A DNA stretch of 64,000 nucleotides from Roseateles sp. (GTDB lineage Bacteria > Pseudomonadota > Gammaproteobacteria > Burkholderiales > Burkholderiaceae_C), in the NCBI GenBank assembly GCA_019234295.1, contig JAFALK010000069.1, positions 1 to 64,000 of the forward strand, given 5' to 3'. The notes under the pieces were generated by a model, which made no database searches, was not told where the DNA came from, and saw only the letters and a list, made by a program, of their open reading frames with translations. Shown here one piece after another: positions 26,374 to 34,939 of this stretch (within the stretch, counting starts at the first letter, position 1; every line of letters begins with the position of its first letter). A program made the position numbers and the translations under genes.

Positions 26374-27657
26374 ATGGACGACACCCGTGTCGCTGCGCCG
26401 CATTTGCTGGCGCATCGCAAGCCTTGGAGCGCCGCGACTTCGCCCGAGTTGCTGATGCAGAGCTTGCGAACCATACGCCGGCACCTCGACATGGACGTGG
26501 CCTTCATCTCGGAATTCACCGAAGGCCGCAGGCTGTTCCGCTATGTCGACGCCGCCTCGCCCAATCCGCCCATCCGCGTCGGTGGGTCCGACCCGCTCGA
26601 GGAGAGCTACTGCCAACGTGTGGTGGATGGCCGCTTGCCGGAGCTGATGGTCGATTCTTGCCAAAACGCCGAGGCACTGAGCCTCCCGGCCACGCTCGCA
26701 CTGCCCGTTGGCGCGCACCTGAGCGTGCCGATCCGCCTGGCAGACGGGCGCGTCTTTGGCACCTTCTGCTGCTTCAGCACGCGGCCCGATGAAACGCTGG
26801 GTCGAGAGGACCTGGTCACGATGCGCGTGCTGGCCGACGTGATGGCGGAGCATTTTGGCCAGGAGCTGGCCTATCGCGAGACCGAGCGCTTGATGCAGCA
26901 CAGGATCGAGCAGGCGCTGCAGCCCGGCTGCATGCGTTCGGTCTACCAGCCGATCTTCGATCTGGCCAAGGGCCGGGCCATAGGCCTCGAGGCATTGACC
27001 CGATTCGATTGCGAGCCATCGCGCTCGCCGGATCAATGGTTCCGCGAGGCGGGGCTGGTCGGGCGCAGCGTCGAGCTTGAATTGCAGGCCATCGTCCTGG
27101 CCTTGAACGGCCTCGATGAAGTGCCCAAGAGTCTTTATGTGGCCGTGAATGCCTCACCCAACACCATCATCGATGGCCGGCTGACCGAGGTGCTGACCGA
27201 CTATCCGCTCGAGCGCGTGGTCCTCGAGGTCACAGAACATGAGGAGGTCGAGCAGTACAGTGAGATCGCGCGGGTGGTCAATCCGCTGCGAATGGGGGGC
27301 CTGCGAGTCGCGGTGGATGACGCCGGCGCGGGATTCGCCTGCTTCAAGCACATCCTCAACCTTGCGCCCGACATCATCAAGCTCGACAACAGCATCACGA
27401 GAGGCATCGATGGCGATCTCAGCCGACAAGCGCTGGCCGCTGCGCTAGCCCGCTTCGCGGAGACTACAAAAGGAAAGCTGGTGGCCGAAGGCGTGGAGAC
27501 CTCGGAAGAACTGACGGCGCTGCTGCGCATCGGCATTCAGTTCGCGCAAGGCTATTCACTGGGGCGTCCTGGGCCGCTCGAGGCAACGCTGGAGCAAGCG
27601 CGCGCCGTCAGCACACGACTGCGCCGCAATGGCGGCGCCGGCATCCTGCTGAACTGA
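26374..27657 (+). CDS. GAF-EAL cyclic di-GMP phosphodiesterase
   Basis: About 427 residues from an ATG preceded by GGGAGGA. Residues about 20-175 form a GAF domain (the VPIRLADGRVFGTFCCFST segment is typical), followed by an EAL domain. All motifs needed for c-di-GMP hydrolysis appear: GLEALTRF, AVNASPN, EVTEHEEV, VDDAGAGFACF, IIKLD, AEGVET and FAQGYSLGRP. The protein has no membrane segment, so a cytoplasmic signal bound by GAF probably controls it. It lies between the oxidase operon and a convergent diguanylate cyclase. Confidence 0.9.
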   Translation: MDDTRVAAPHLLAHRKPWSAATSPELLMQSLRTIRRHLDMDVAFISEFTEGRRLFRYVDAASPNPPIRVGGSDPLEESYCQRVVDGRLPELMVDSCQNAEALSLPATLALPVGAHLSVPIRLADGRVFGTFCCFSTRPDETLGREDLVTMRVLADVMAEHFGQELAYRETERLMQHRIEQALQPGCMRSVYQPIFDLAKGRAIGLEALTRFDCEPSRSPDQWFREAGLVGRSVELELQAIVLALNGLDEVPKSLYVAVNASPNTIIDGRLTEVLTDYPLERVVLEVTEHEEVEQYSEIARVVNPLRMGGLRVAVDDAGAGFACFKHILNLAPDIIKLDNSITRGIDGDLSRQALAAALARFAETTKGKLVAEGVETSEELTALLRIGIQFAQGYSLGRPGPLEATLEQARAVSTRLRRNGGAGILLN

Positions 27658-27672
27658 AGCTGGCCAGCGCAC

Positions 27673-29718
27673 TCAACACTCGGCCACACTGACCCGGTTG
27701 CGTCCGCGTTGCTTCGCCAGGTAAAGCGCCGCGTCGGCGCCACTCAGCAGCTCCGTGATCGAGCTGGATTCGTCGGGCACAAGCGTCTTAATCCCTAGCG
27801 ACAACGTGACCACCGTCGCGACGGCCGAGCGATCGTGTGCGATGTGCAGCACCTCGACGCGCTGGCGCAGTTCTTCTGCCAGCACGTGCGCGCCAGTGGC
27901 ATCGGTATTGGGCAGCAGAACGGCGAATTCCTCGCCGCCGAAGCGGGCCAGCAGATCGCGCGGCCGGTGCACGCCGTCCTGCAGCGTCGAAGCCACCGCC
28001 CTGAGGCAGCTGTCTCCGGCCAGATGGCCGTAGCAGTCGTTGAAGTCCTTGAAGTGATCGATGTCCAGCATGATCAAGGACAGCGGTTGGCGCTCGCGCA
28101 CGCCGTGCCGCCACTCGGCGTGCAGGGCTTCGTCGAAGCGGCGCCGATTCGCCACGCCCGTCAGTGCGTCTCGCAGCGAAAGCTCCAGCAAGGCACGCTC
28201 CTGCGCCTGCAGCTGACGGTTCTTGCCCTCGAGCTCGGCGTTGATGTCTTGCAGCTGAGCGTTGAGCGCCTTCAGTTCGCGCCGGCCGCGCCGCTCGTCG
28301 GTGACGTCGCGCATGTCCATGTAGATCAGATCGTTGAGGACAACGCCCTGCGCCATGAGTTCGCGGTAGGCACCGGCTGTATCGCGCATGCGGAAGTGGA
28401 AGTCGGAGACGGAGCCGCTGGATGCGAGCGCCAGGCGCGCCGCATCCAACGCGGGGTGGTCGTCGGGGTGCACGTAGGGGCGCATCGACTGACCTGTTAG
28501 CGCGTCGGTCGACCACCCCATCGTGCGATGCCAGGCAGCGCTCAGGCGCACACAGCGGCCGTCCAAATCCAGGATGGCCAGGTGACTCAGTGGGGAGTCG
28601 AAGACCTGGTCCATCTGCCGCACCTGTTCGAGCAGTTCGCGGCGCGCCTGGCGGCGGCTACGCTGCCACAGCGCCAACGCGACCGTGCCGCACGCCCACC
28701 CCAGCAGCAGCTCCACCACACGGCTGCGCATCAGGCGCGTCCAGGGCGCAAGCACGGCATTGGTGTTGCGGCCATCGAGCACTACGAGCGGCTGGTTCAT
28801 CTGCAGGGCAAGCGGCTGCACGGTGCGCAGCGCCATGATCCGCTCCTCCCAATGTGAGGCCGGGCTCTCGCCCTGCAGCACGCTGACCGGCTGGCCGCTC
28901 GCCATGTGGCGGCTGAAGAAAGTGCCGGGCTGGGCCATGCTCTCGCCCTCGATGCCGCGGTCAGAGGGCTCGATGACGATCAGCCCGCCTCGGCCGTGGA
29001 CCACCGCGGCGAACTGGTCGTCCACCACGCGTGTGGAGGCCAGCAGCAGCTTGAGTTCCTCGGGATCGATGACCGCAACCACCAGGCCGTCGAAGCCTCC
29101 ATTGGGTCCCCGCACCGCGCGTGCCAGGCTGATCGTCCAGGCACCGCCCTTGGTGCGGTAGGGCGCACTTACGATCAGCAGATTTGGATCTGCCTCTCTG
29201 CGGGCGTCTTGGAACGCCAGCGTGTCGGAAGCATCGATATGGGCCGGCAGCTGGATCCGCTCGTTCGCGCCGACCGCGATGCTCACGCCCGTGGCGTCGA
29301 GCAGCAGCATGCTGCGCACGCCGGGCATCGCGTCGGCAAAGGCCTTGAGCTGCTGGGCGGCCAGCGCCGTGCCGTCGGACCGCTGCCGCCAGCTGGCGAG
29401 CTGCGAGCGCACGCTGTGGATCGCGCGGTCGGCGCCTTCGAGCATGCGCACGAGGTCCTGCTCCATGACCTGCGTCGCGGCGTCAAGCCGCTCGCGTTCG
29501 CGCTGGATGAGCGCATCGCGCTCCTGGTAGGCCGGCACGATCGCCGCCAGGCTGACCAGGAGAAGCACGGCCAGCAGAATCATCCATTCGGCACGATCCT
29601 GGCGGCGCTCGATACGGCGCATCGCCTTGCTGCCGGGGGCGGCGGCGGGCGCCGGGGACGGCGCAGCCGGCGACAGGGTTTCATCATCCATCGGGCTGGC
29701 ATTGCGAGCGGCGCACAT
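27673..29718 (-). CDS. membrane diguanylate cyclase with Cache-type sensor, PAS and GGDEF
   Basis: A 681-residue protein. A proline/alanine-rich cytoplasmic start is followed by a membrane helix (WMILLAVLLLVSLAAIVPAY), a periplasmic Cache-like domain of about 250 residues (MLLLDATGVSIAVG, TISLARAVRGPNGGFDGLVV), a second membrane helix (ELLLGWACGTVALALW), a PAS domain (LSHLAILDLDGRCVRLSAAW), a coiled coil and a GGDEF domain. The catalytic motif is GGEEF and RPRD, five residues upstream, is an intact inhibitory site. It converges with the EAL gene, 15 bases between stops. The two likely act oppositely on c-di-GMP. Confidence 0.9.
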   Translation of the reverse strand: MCAARNASPMDDETLSPAAPSPAPAAAPGSKAMRRIERRQDRAEWMILLAVLLLVSLAAIVPAYQERDALIQRERERLDAATQVMEQDLVRMLEGADRAIHSVRSQLASWRQRSDGTALAAQQLKAFADAMPGVRSMLLLDATGVSIAVGANERIQLPAHIDASDTLAFQDARREADPNLLIVSAPYRTKGGAWTISLARAVRGPNGGFDGLVVAVIDPEELKLLLASTRVVDDQFAAVVHGRGGLIVIEPSDRGIEGESMAQPGTFFSRHMASGQPVSVLQGESPASHWEERIMALRTVQPLALQMNQPLVVLDGRNTNAVLAPWTRLMRSRVVELLLGWACGTVALALWQRSRRQARRELLEQVRQMDQVFDSPLSHLAILDLDGRCVRLSAAWHRTMGWSTDALTGQSMRPYVHPDDHPALDAARLALASSGSVSDFHFRMRDTAGAYRELMAQGVVLNDLIYMDMRDVTDERRGRRELKALNAQLQDINAELEGKNRQLQAQERALLELSLRDALTGVANRRRFDEALHAEWRHGVRERQPLSLIMLDIDHFKDFNDCYGHLAGDSCLRAVASTLQDGVHRPRDLLARFGGEEFAVLLPNTDATGAHVLAEELRQRVEVLHIAHDRSAVATVVTLSLGIKTLVPDESSSITELLSGADAALYLAKQRGRNRVSVAEC

Positions 29719-29790
29719 GAACGTGAGTATGCGCGAGTCGCGGGATCCGCCGGCACGCGCCCAGGCTCGGGGCCGGATGGCGACTTGTCT

Positions 29791-30273
29791 TTAAACGGCC
29801 GACTTCGAGCGCGATTTCCTTTTCGCGCCATTCGACATGATGATGAGACTGCCCTTTCCCGTGGGCGGCAAGGGAATCCTTGCCTGATCGACCGTGGCGG
29901 CGATCAGCGCTTCCACATCCGGGTGGGACAGGCGGCTGGCCGACTCCAGCTGGACGAAGCGGACCTGCTTTCCCGAGCCCCGCAAGAGCTTGTTCGGATC
30001 GGGTAGTTGGGGGCCCTGGCTGAAGTAGAGAAAGACACCGGTGGTACGCGCGGCGATCGCGACGATGGAATCGATCCCATGGTCCGTGGGCGAATAGCCG
30101 ATGACGCAGAAGCTCTTGTAGTCGTAGGCCAGTTCGTTGGCGGTCGGGAATCGTTTGCGCACGGCGGCCCGGACCGATAACGCGAGCTTCCGATTCTTGG
30201 CATCAAGCCTGTCGATGTAAGACTGGAGCAAAGCCTCGGGCGAGGGCTCCGAAGTACTGAGTTCCACCGTCAT
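29791..30273 (-). CDS. DUF1801-type small protein
   Basis: About 160 residues from the ATG at 30271-30273. The stretch YIDRLDAKNRKLALSVRAAV, then YDYKSFCVIGYSPTDHG and GVFLYFSQGPQLPDPNKLL, is typical of the DUF1801/YdhG-like family, whose biochemical role is not settled. The C-terminal end is basic (GAKRKSRSKSAV). The open frame extends upstream with no family features, so the shorter start is preferred. No operon partner is clear. Confidence 0.7.
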   Translation of the reverse strand: MTVELSTSEPSPEALLQSYIDRLDAKNRKLALSVRAAVRKRFPTANELAYDYKSFCVIGYSPTDHGIDSIVAIAARTTGVFLYFSQGPQLPDPNKLLRGSGKQVRFVQLESASRLSHPDVEALIAATVDQARIPLPPTGKGSLIIMSNGAKRKSRSKSAV

Positions 30274-30412
30274 CGCATCCTCCCGATCGTGTTCGGCTGC
30301 GCCGACTCGGCGTTGCGCCGAACCACGTGCTGCGGGCGACAATTGTGTCCTGCGCGGCTGCGATCCGCCACCGCTTCGTCCCTCAGCCAAGGGATGCGGT
30401 TTCTCACGCCAG

Positions 30413-30856
30413 TCAGTTCGGCATCGCCGATCGATGGAACTGCACGATCTGCCAATCGGTGCCGCGCTTTGCGAGTACGACGCTGACGCGGCCATTGGCG
30501 CTGAACGGCTTCCCATCCCGCACCCCCGTCACGGTGTCCAAGCCCGAGACGGCAACGATGGAATCAGACAGCACGATCGCGGAGTAACTGTTCAGCACGG
30601 CGCCCCGCGGACGGTTGCTCAACAGTGCCTGCTCGAAGTACTGGCGAATCTCTTGCGGCTGGACGACGACCGTGGTGCTCCCAGTGCCCAGGAATACGGC
30701 GTCGGGTGCATACAGCTTGACGATGCCGTCGACGTCCGAGTCAGTAAACGCCCGGGTCCACTGCTGCAGCACCTGAACAGCATCCTCCTTCGGGCCTGCT
30801 GCGGCGCTCGAGCAAAGCAAGGCGAGCAGGGCGAAGGCAAGCGGAGATCTGCACAT
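30413..30856 (-). CDS. secreted SnoaL/DUF4440-like (SgcJ/EcaC-type) protein
   Basis: A 147-residue protein with a signal peptide (MCRSPLAFALLALLCSSAAAG). The mature part is one NTF2-like cone fold: VLQQWTRAFTDSDVDGIVKL, then YAPDAVFLGTGSTT, PQEIRQYFEQAL, and RVSVVLAKRGTDWQIVQFHR at the end. These SgcJ/EcaC-type domains bind small ligands or act as enzymes with varied substrates. The export signal is atypical of catabolic members. The gene stands alone. Confidence 0.75.
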   Translation of the reverse strand: MCRSPLAFALLALLCSSAAAGPKEDAVQVLQQWTRAFTDSDVDGIVKLYAPDAVFLGTGSTTVVVQPQEIRQYFEQALLSNRPRGAVLNSYSAIVLSDSIVAVSGLDTVTGVRDGKPFSANGRVSVVLAKRGTDWQIVQFHRSAMPN

Positions 30857-31695
30857 GTGTCGCTCCTTGTCGATGAAGGCAGCCCGGCCCTCAGGCGTAA
30901 TCTATGAATGCGAATCGGACCCTCCGCGTCGCAGAATGCGCGGGCGTCGGACGCCGAGCTTCGCACGCAAGAGAGCCGAATCGTGGGTCGTGGCAGAGTA
31001 GTTCTAGGAGCGGCCTGAACCGAGGATGCCGGAGCGTGCGCCACAGCCAGGTAAGACCTGCCTGCGCAAGCCCGAATTCTTGCTGCACAGGGCTTGCCAG
31101 TGCAAGGCCCCGCCCAAGGAGAGGTCCGGCAGCGTCAGCACCATCCCACCCGCGCCATTCACCAGCGCCCCCTGGAGCGGGGGCGGTCCGGCTTGTTCGA
31201 GCGGGCGTGGAAGGCGGGGCTGTCTGAGGACGGTGATATCGCAGGCTTCGCGTGGCAATGGCAGAGCGTGGACAGAGCCCATGATGAGGGCCACGCTCGC
31301 ACAAGAAGCCGTTGGGGCGGACTCGAAGGATCAGGGAAAAAAAAGAACTGAAGCAAAAGGGCAGCTGTTGGCGCACGGTCGTGGCGTCCCGTCGTCGCTC
31401 ATCGTGAACGCAGTCAGCGTCAATGACGGCAAGCGGCTTGACGAAGCGCTGCAAGCCATCGTCATCAAGCGCAGTGCGCCCAACCTTACGACGCAACAAG
31501 CATCTGCGTGCCGATGCGGGCTAGCGAAGCACCGAGAATCTGCGGGTCGTCGACGAGCATGGCGCCATGGCACGCGTTGTTGACAGCAAGCGTGAAGCTC
31601 AGGCCGATCGCAGGCGCCCAATCAGAAAGGCTCGGCGCTGGGATTGCCCATCTGCGGCGTACCTCTGGCCGTGAACAATATTTGCGGATCAGTTC
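30857..31695. other. 839-bp region without an intact gene, probably decayed coding DNA
   Basis: No frame has both a start signal and a recognisable product. On the minus strand one frame reads DWAPAIGLSFTLAVNNACHG and then AMLVDDPQILGASLARIG before a stop at 31486-31488, and another frame at 31294-31004 reads NGAGGMVLTLPDLSLGGALH. Both have the residue texture of real protein but different frames, and I cannot assign them. The stretch includes a run of nine A bases near 31336. The most likely reading is remains of one or more lost genes. Confidence 0.4.
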
Positions 31696-32172
31696 TCAAC
31701 CGCTTCGTGCCGCCTCGATGGCGGCGATGTCGATCTTGCCCATCTGCATCATCGCCTCGAAGGCACGCTTCGCGGCCGCAGGGTCCGGGTCGCTGATGGC
31801 GGCGATCAGCGCGCGCGGCGTGATTTGCCACGACAGGCCCCACTTGTCCTTGCACCAGCCGCAGGCGCTGGCCTGACCGCCGTTGCCGATGATGGCGTTC
31901 CACAGGCGGTCCGTTTCGGCTTGGTCGTCGGTAGCGACCTGGAAGGAGAAGGCTTCGCTGTGCTTGAAGGCCGGGCCGCCGTTCAGGCCCAGGCAGGGGA
32001 TGCCCAGCACGGTGAATTCGACTGTCAGTACGTTGCCCCGCTCGCCCGCCGGGTAGTCGCCGGGCGCTCGATAGACGGCTCCGACCACGCTGTCAGGGAA
32101 GGTCTCGGCATAGAAGTGGGCCGCATCGAGCGCAGTGCCGTCGTACCAGAGGCAGATCGTGTTCTTGTGCAT
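31696..32172 (-). CDS. VOC-superfamily PhnB-like protein
   Basis: A 158-residue protein of the vicinal-oxygen-chelate superfamily, in the group often labelled 3-demethylubiquinone-9 3-methyltransferase-like or PhnB-like. The order ICLWYDGTALDAAHFYAETF, then TVEFTVLGIPCLGLNGGPAF, then SACGWCKDKWGLSWQITPRA and AFEAMMQMGKIDIAAIEAA is diagnostic of the group. The ATG is at 32170-32172; the longer frame upstream runs antisense to the dehalogenase gene and lacks features. The true substrate is unknown. It lies 35 bases downstream of the broken dehalogenase gene on the same strand. Confidence 0.82.
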   Translation of the reverse strand: MHKNTICLWYDGTALDAAHFYAETFPDSVVGAVYRAPGDYPAGERGNVLTVEFTVLGIPCLGLNGGPAFKHSEAFSFQVATDDQAETDRLWNAIIGNGGQASACGWCKDKWGLSWQITPRALIAAISDPDPAAAKRAFEAMMQMGKIDIAAIEAARSG

Positions 32173-32207
32173 CGTCGATCCTCCGTTGCGTGCATGGGGA
32201 GGCAAGG

Positions 32208-33125
32208 CTAGCGCGGATCGCCGAGGAAGGCCAGCGCGCGTGCGGCCAGCTGCTCGGGGGCTTCCTCGGCGATGTAGTGGCCGCATGGCAGGCTCTCGCC
32301 GCACACATCCTGCGCCACTCGCTGCCACTCGCGCAGCGGATCGAAGCAGCGGCCCACCACGCCCTCGGCGCCCCAAAGGGCCAGCACGGGCATGGCGAGT
32401 CGGTGGTCGGCGTCGCGATCTGCACGATCATGGTCGAGATCAATGCTCGCTGCGGCGCGGTAGTCCTCGCAAAGATCGTGGGCCGTGCCGGGCAGGGCCA
32501 GACAGCGCTCGTATTCGGCCAGGGCGCGCGGGTCGAAGGGTGCAAGGCCGGCGCTGCGCCGGCCCATCACCTCGCGAACGTAGTCGGCGGGGCTGGTCTC
32601 GATCAGGCGCTCGGGCAGGGGCGCTGGCTAGATCAGGAAGAACCAGTGCCAGTAGGCGCGCGCAAAGGCCTGCGTGGTCTGCTCGTACATCGCCAGCGTG
32701 GGCGCGATGTCAAGCAGGATCAGGCGGCGCACGGCCTGCGGATGATCGAAGGCCAGCCGATGCGCGACGCGGGCGCCGCGGTCATGTGCGAGCACGTCGA
32801 AGCGTTCGAAGCCGAGGCTGTGCATCACCGCGAGCTGGTCCAGTGCCATCGCGCGCTTGGCGTAGTTGGCATGGTCCGACGCGCCGCGCGGCTTGGCGGA
32901 GTCGCCGTAGCCGCGCAGGTCCGTGATCACGAGCGTGTGATGGTTTGCCAGCGCCGGTGCGACGCGATGCCAGATGGCGCGCGTCTGGGGATGGCCGTGC
33001 AGCAGCAGGGGCGGTCCCGCGCCGCCGACGGTGGCGGCGATCTGGGTGCCGGCGGCATCAATGCGGCGGTGCTCGAAACTCGGGAAGAGTTCCTGCAACA
33101 CCGCGTTCGTTGATTTGGACGCCAT
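32208..33125 (-). pseudogene. haloacetate (fluoroacetate) dehalogenase-like alpha/beta hydrolase, split by one in-frame TAG
   Basis: Start at 33125, final stop at 32208. The 5' part (33125-32628) reads as the N-terminal two thirds of a fluoroacetate dehalogenase-type hydrolase: PPLLLHGHPQT (oxyanion turn), VITDLRGYGDSAKP, VLAHDRGARVAHRLA (nucleophile aspartate), LDIAPTLAMYEQ and ARAYWHWFFLI. An amber codon at 32628-32630 follows in frame and the same frame continues PAPLPERLIETSPADYV, VLALWGAEGVVG and LPCGHYIAEEAPEQLA (catalytic histidine). Family members have QQPAP at this site, so a CAG to TAG change explains the break. All catalytic residues are present on the two sides. It could be a true loss, a suppressed codon or a sequence error. 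Confidence 0.82.
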
Positions 33126-33187
33126 GCGGCAATGCTAGTCCCAACGGTCTTCAAGGACTCTCGAACGCACGATTTCAGCGTGCAGTA

Positions 33188-33910
33188 ATGACCATCGTGG
33201 AGCCGGATTCGCCGCTGCCCGTGCGGACCCTGATCGCCAACACCCTGCTCGGCGCGCTGCCGGCCGAGGGCCTGGATGCACTGTGCGCGGCGGCCATGGT
33301 GCGGCACTACAAGCGAAACACTCTGCTGTGTGCCGCAGGCCGTGCGGTGAAGCATGTCTGGCTGGTGAATGAGGGACGGATCGAGATTTTTTATCGTCGC
33401 ACCGACGGCCAGGAGTCCATGGTGGGGGCCTTCGGTTCGAGCCATTGGTGCGTATGGGTCGCGCTTTTTGCCGAGCAGCCGCTGAACCAGGACATCTCCG
33501 CCGCGGCGGGTTCCACCTTGATCAGCGTGCCGGCCGTTGCGATGCGTCGCGTCCTAGCGGAGCACGCCAGCATCTACCCGCTGCTGATAGCCGAGATCGC
33601 CGTCCGGATGCAGTTGCTGATGCAATGGGTCGGCCAGTCGGCGGTTGGCAATTCCGAGCAACGCTTGGCCGGACTGCTGCACGCGCTCGGGCAATTGGAG
33701 AACCGGCATGAATCGCCGCGCTGCCTCAGGGCCTCGCAGACACGCCTGGCGCAGGCGCTCGGCATGCATCGCCATAGCGTCTCTAAGGGTCTCGACGCAC
33801 TGCAGGGACGGGGTCTGATCCGCGCGGCCTACTCGCGCATCGAACTGCTGGATCCCGACGGCCTTTGCGATTTCTCGCTTGGCCCCGCCAACCCGGACGG
33901 CCAAGACTGA
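33188..33910 (+). CDS. Crp/Fnr-family transcription regulator
   Basis: About 240 residues. Residues about 15-140 are a cyclic-nucleotide-binding-type domain (LLCAAGRAVKHVWLVNEGRI, then TDGQESMVGAF), without an obvious iron-sulfur cysteine cluster, so sensing by an Fnr-type cluster is unlikely. Residues about 170-225 form a winged helix (TRLAQALGMHRHSVSKGLDA, then LQGRGLI). It is divergent from the broken dehalogenase gene, with 62 bases between start codons, and may regulate that gene. The preferred ATG is 33188; a longer frame upstream overlaps the divergent gene. Confidence 0.85.
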   Translation: MTIVEPDSPLPVRTLIANTLLGALPAEGLDALCAAAMVRHYKRNTLLCAAGRAVKHVWLVNEGRIEIFYRRTDGQESMVGAFGSSHWCVWVALFAEQPLNQDISAAAGSTLISVPAVAMRRVLAEHASIYPLLIAEIAVRMQLLMQWVGQSAVGNSEQRLAGLLHALGQLENRHESPRCLRASQTRLAQALGMHRHSVSKGLDALQGRGLIRAAYSRIELLDPDGLCDFSLGPANPDGQD

Positions 33911-34052
33911 GGGACCTCCCAGGCAGGGTTTGCCCCATGCGCGTTTGGCGCACACATGACGCTGAACCCCGCAGTTATGGTGTTTGACGCGACGGACGGC
34001 TTTGATACGCTGCGCTCACAATTTCTTCATCACCACAAGGTTGACCCGGACC

Positions 34053-34379
34053 ATGAATCGACACCTGATTGCCGCTGCGCTCGCACTGACCGCCTGCTCC
34101 TTCGCTCAAGCCGGCGAGACCTCGGAAGCTGACGCTTTGAAGAGCGAGTGCGCTGCCAAGCACGACAGCGCCAAGAACCTCAAGGTCGTCGCGGCCAACG
34201 AGTACCAGTTCGTCTACGCCAAGGGCGAGTACAAGGGCGAGGCCCAGCCCGGCAAGGTGCTGCCGTGCACCGAGAAGCAGATGACGGCCTACCTCGATAC
34301 GGTCGATCCGACGCGCGTGATGGCGGCCTATCCGACCGCAGCCGGCAAGGACAGCGCGAAGGACGCGAAGAAGAAGTAA
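34053..34379 (+). CDS. small secreted protein with conserved cysteine pair
   Basis: A 108-residue protein with a signal peptide (MNRHLIAAALALTACSFAQA, cut after AQA) and a mature part of about 88 residues: two cysteines (KSECAAKH, VLPCTEKQM), a lysine-rich end (DSAKDAKKK) and an aromatic middle (VAANEYQFVYAKGEYKGEAQ). The cysteines would form a disulfide in the periplasm. The family is unknown to me. A GC-rich hairpin follows the stop. Confidence 0.7.
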   Translation: MNRHLIAAALALTACSFAQAGETSEADALKSECAAKHDSAKNLKVVAANEYQFVYAKGEYKGEAQPGKVLPCTEKQMTAYLDTVDPTRVMAAYPTAAGKDSAKDAKKK

Positions 34380-34402
34380 GCCGAGCAGTCTCTGGCACTG
34401 TC

Positions 34403-34425
34403 AATGCCCCGCTCGGCGGGGCATT
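34403..34425 (+). terminator. likely intrinsic terminator
   Basis: A perfect 10-bp inverted repeat, AATGCCCCGC-TCG-GCGGGGCATT, starts 24 bases after the stop of the small secreted protein gene. Only a short T-rich stretch follows (TTTGCATT), so termination may be partial. Confidence 0.6.
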
Positions 34426-34600
34426 TGCATTGATGGGCCCGCAGAAAATTTTTCCGCTATTTTGGTTCGACAAGTCGTATTCGAAGTGAAGCGACGATCG
34501 CGGACGGTCAGGGTGCGAGAGGGGTGCGTCCAGGACTTGCATCCGCCCTCAGGCTTATCAAGCAAGGCTGACGCAACCAGGTCGTCACGGCAAAGAGGCG

Positions 34601-34735
34601 GCCTGAGCAGCCTGAGCAGCCTGAGCGGCCTGAGCAGCCTGAGCAGCCTGAGCAGCCTGAGCAGCCTGAGCAGCCTGAGCAGCCTGAGCGGCCTGAGCGG
34701 CCTGAGCGGCCTGAGCGGCCTGAGCGGCCTGAGCG
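34601..34735. repeat. 15-copy tandem repeat of a 9-bp unit
   Basis: Fifteen units GCCTGAGCA or GCCTGAGCG follow each other without interruption. The last base of the unit varies as A A G A A A A A A G G G G G G, so the array is built of blocks of identical copies, a sign of recent expansion by slippage. The unit translates as LSS on the plus strand and AQA or LRL on the minus strand, with no gene context to choose between them. Confidence 0.95.
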
Positions 34736-34939
34736 GCCGTCCTGGGGTCGGGTGCAGGCGCCGCTGGCATCGCTCCAAGCCAGCCAATGGGGCCGACCTG
34801 TCCTGGCTGCTCTGGCCTGCATACGAGTTGGGGCCACGCAAGGCTTTGAGATTCAATCGCGCGAGCCCAGCCTCGGTGGGGTGATTCGTGCGTTTAGGAT
34901 AGGCAGCCCCGACCGGATTCCGGCCTGGAGACCCTGGAA

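Larger units (their letters stand above)
34380..34939. other. 560-bp intergenic region with a terminator and a 9-bp tandem repeat
   Basis: No convincing gene is present. The only long frames are carried by the 15-copy tandem repeat, which keeps several frames open because its unit lacks stop codons in them. Apart from the hairpin terminator and the repeat I see nothing that I can assign. Confidence 0.5.

Noticed and set aside
28200..28900. Plus-strand frames inside the minus-strand cyclase
   Set aside because: They are mirror images of the GGDEF gene and contain no independent motif.
34585..34770. Array at 34.6 kb as a CRISPR
   Set aside because: Units are 9 bp and directly joined, with no spacers.
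34462..34884. Serine/leucine- or alanine/glutamine-repeat protein over the 9-bp array
   Set aside because: Several frames are open because the repeat unit lacks stops in them; no start-site or homology evidence picks one.
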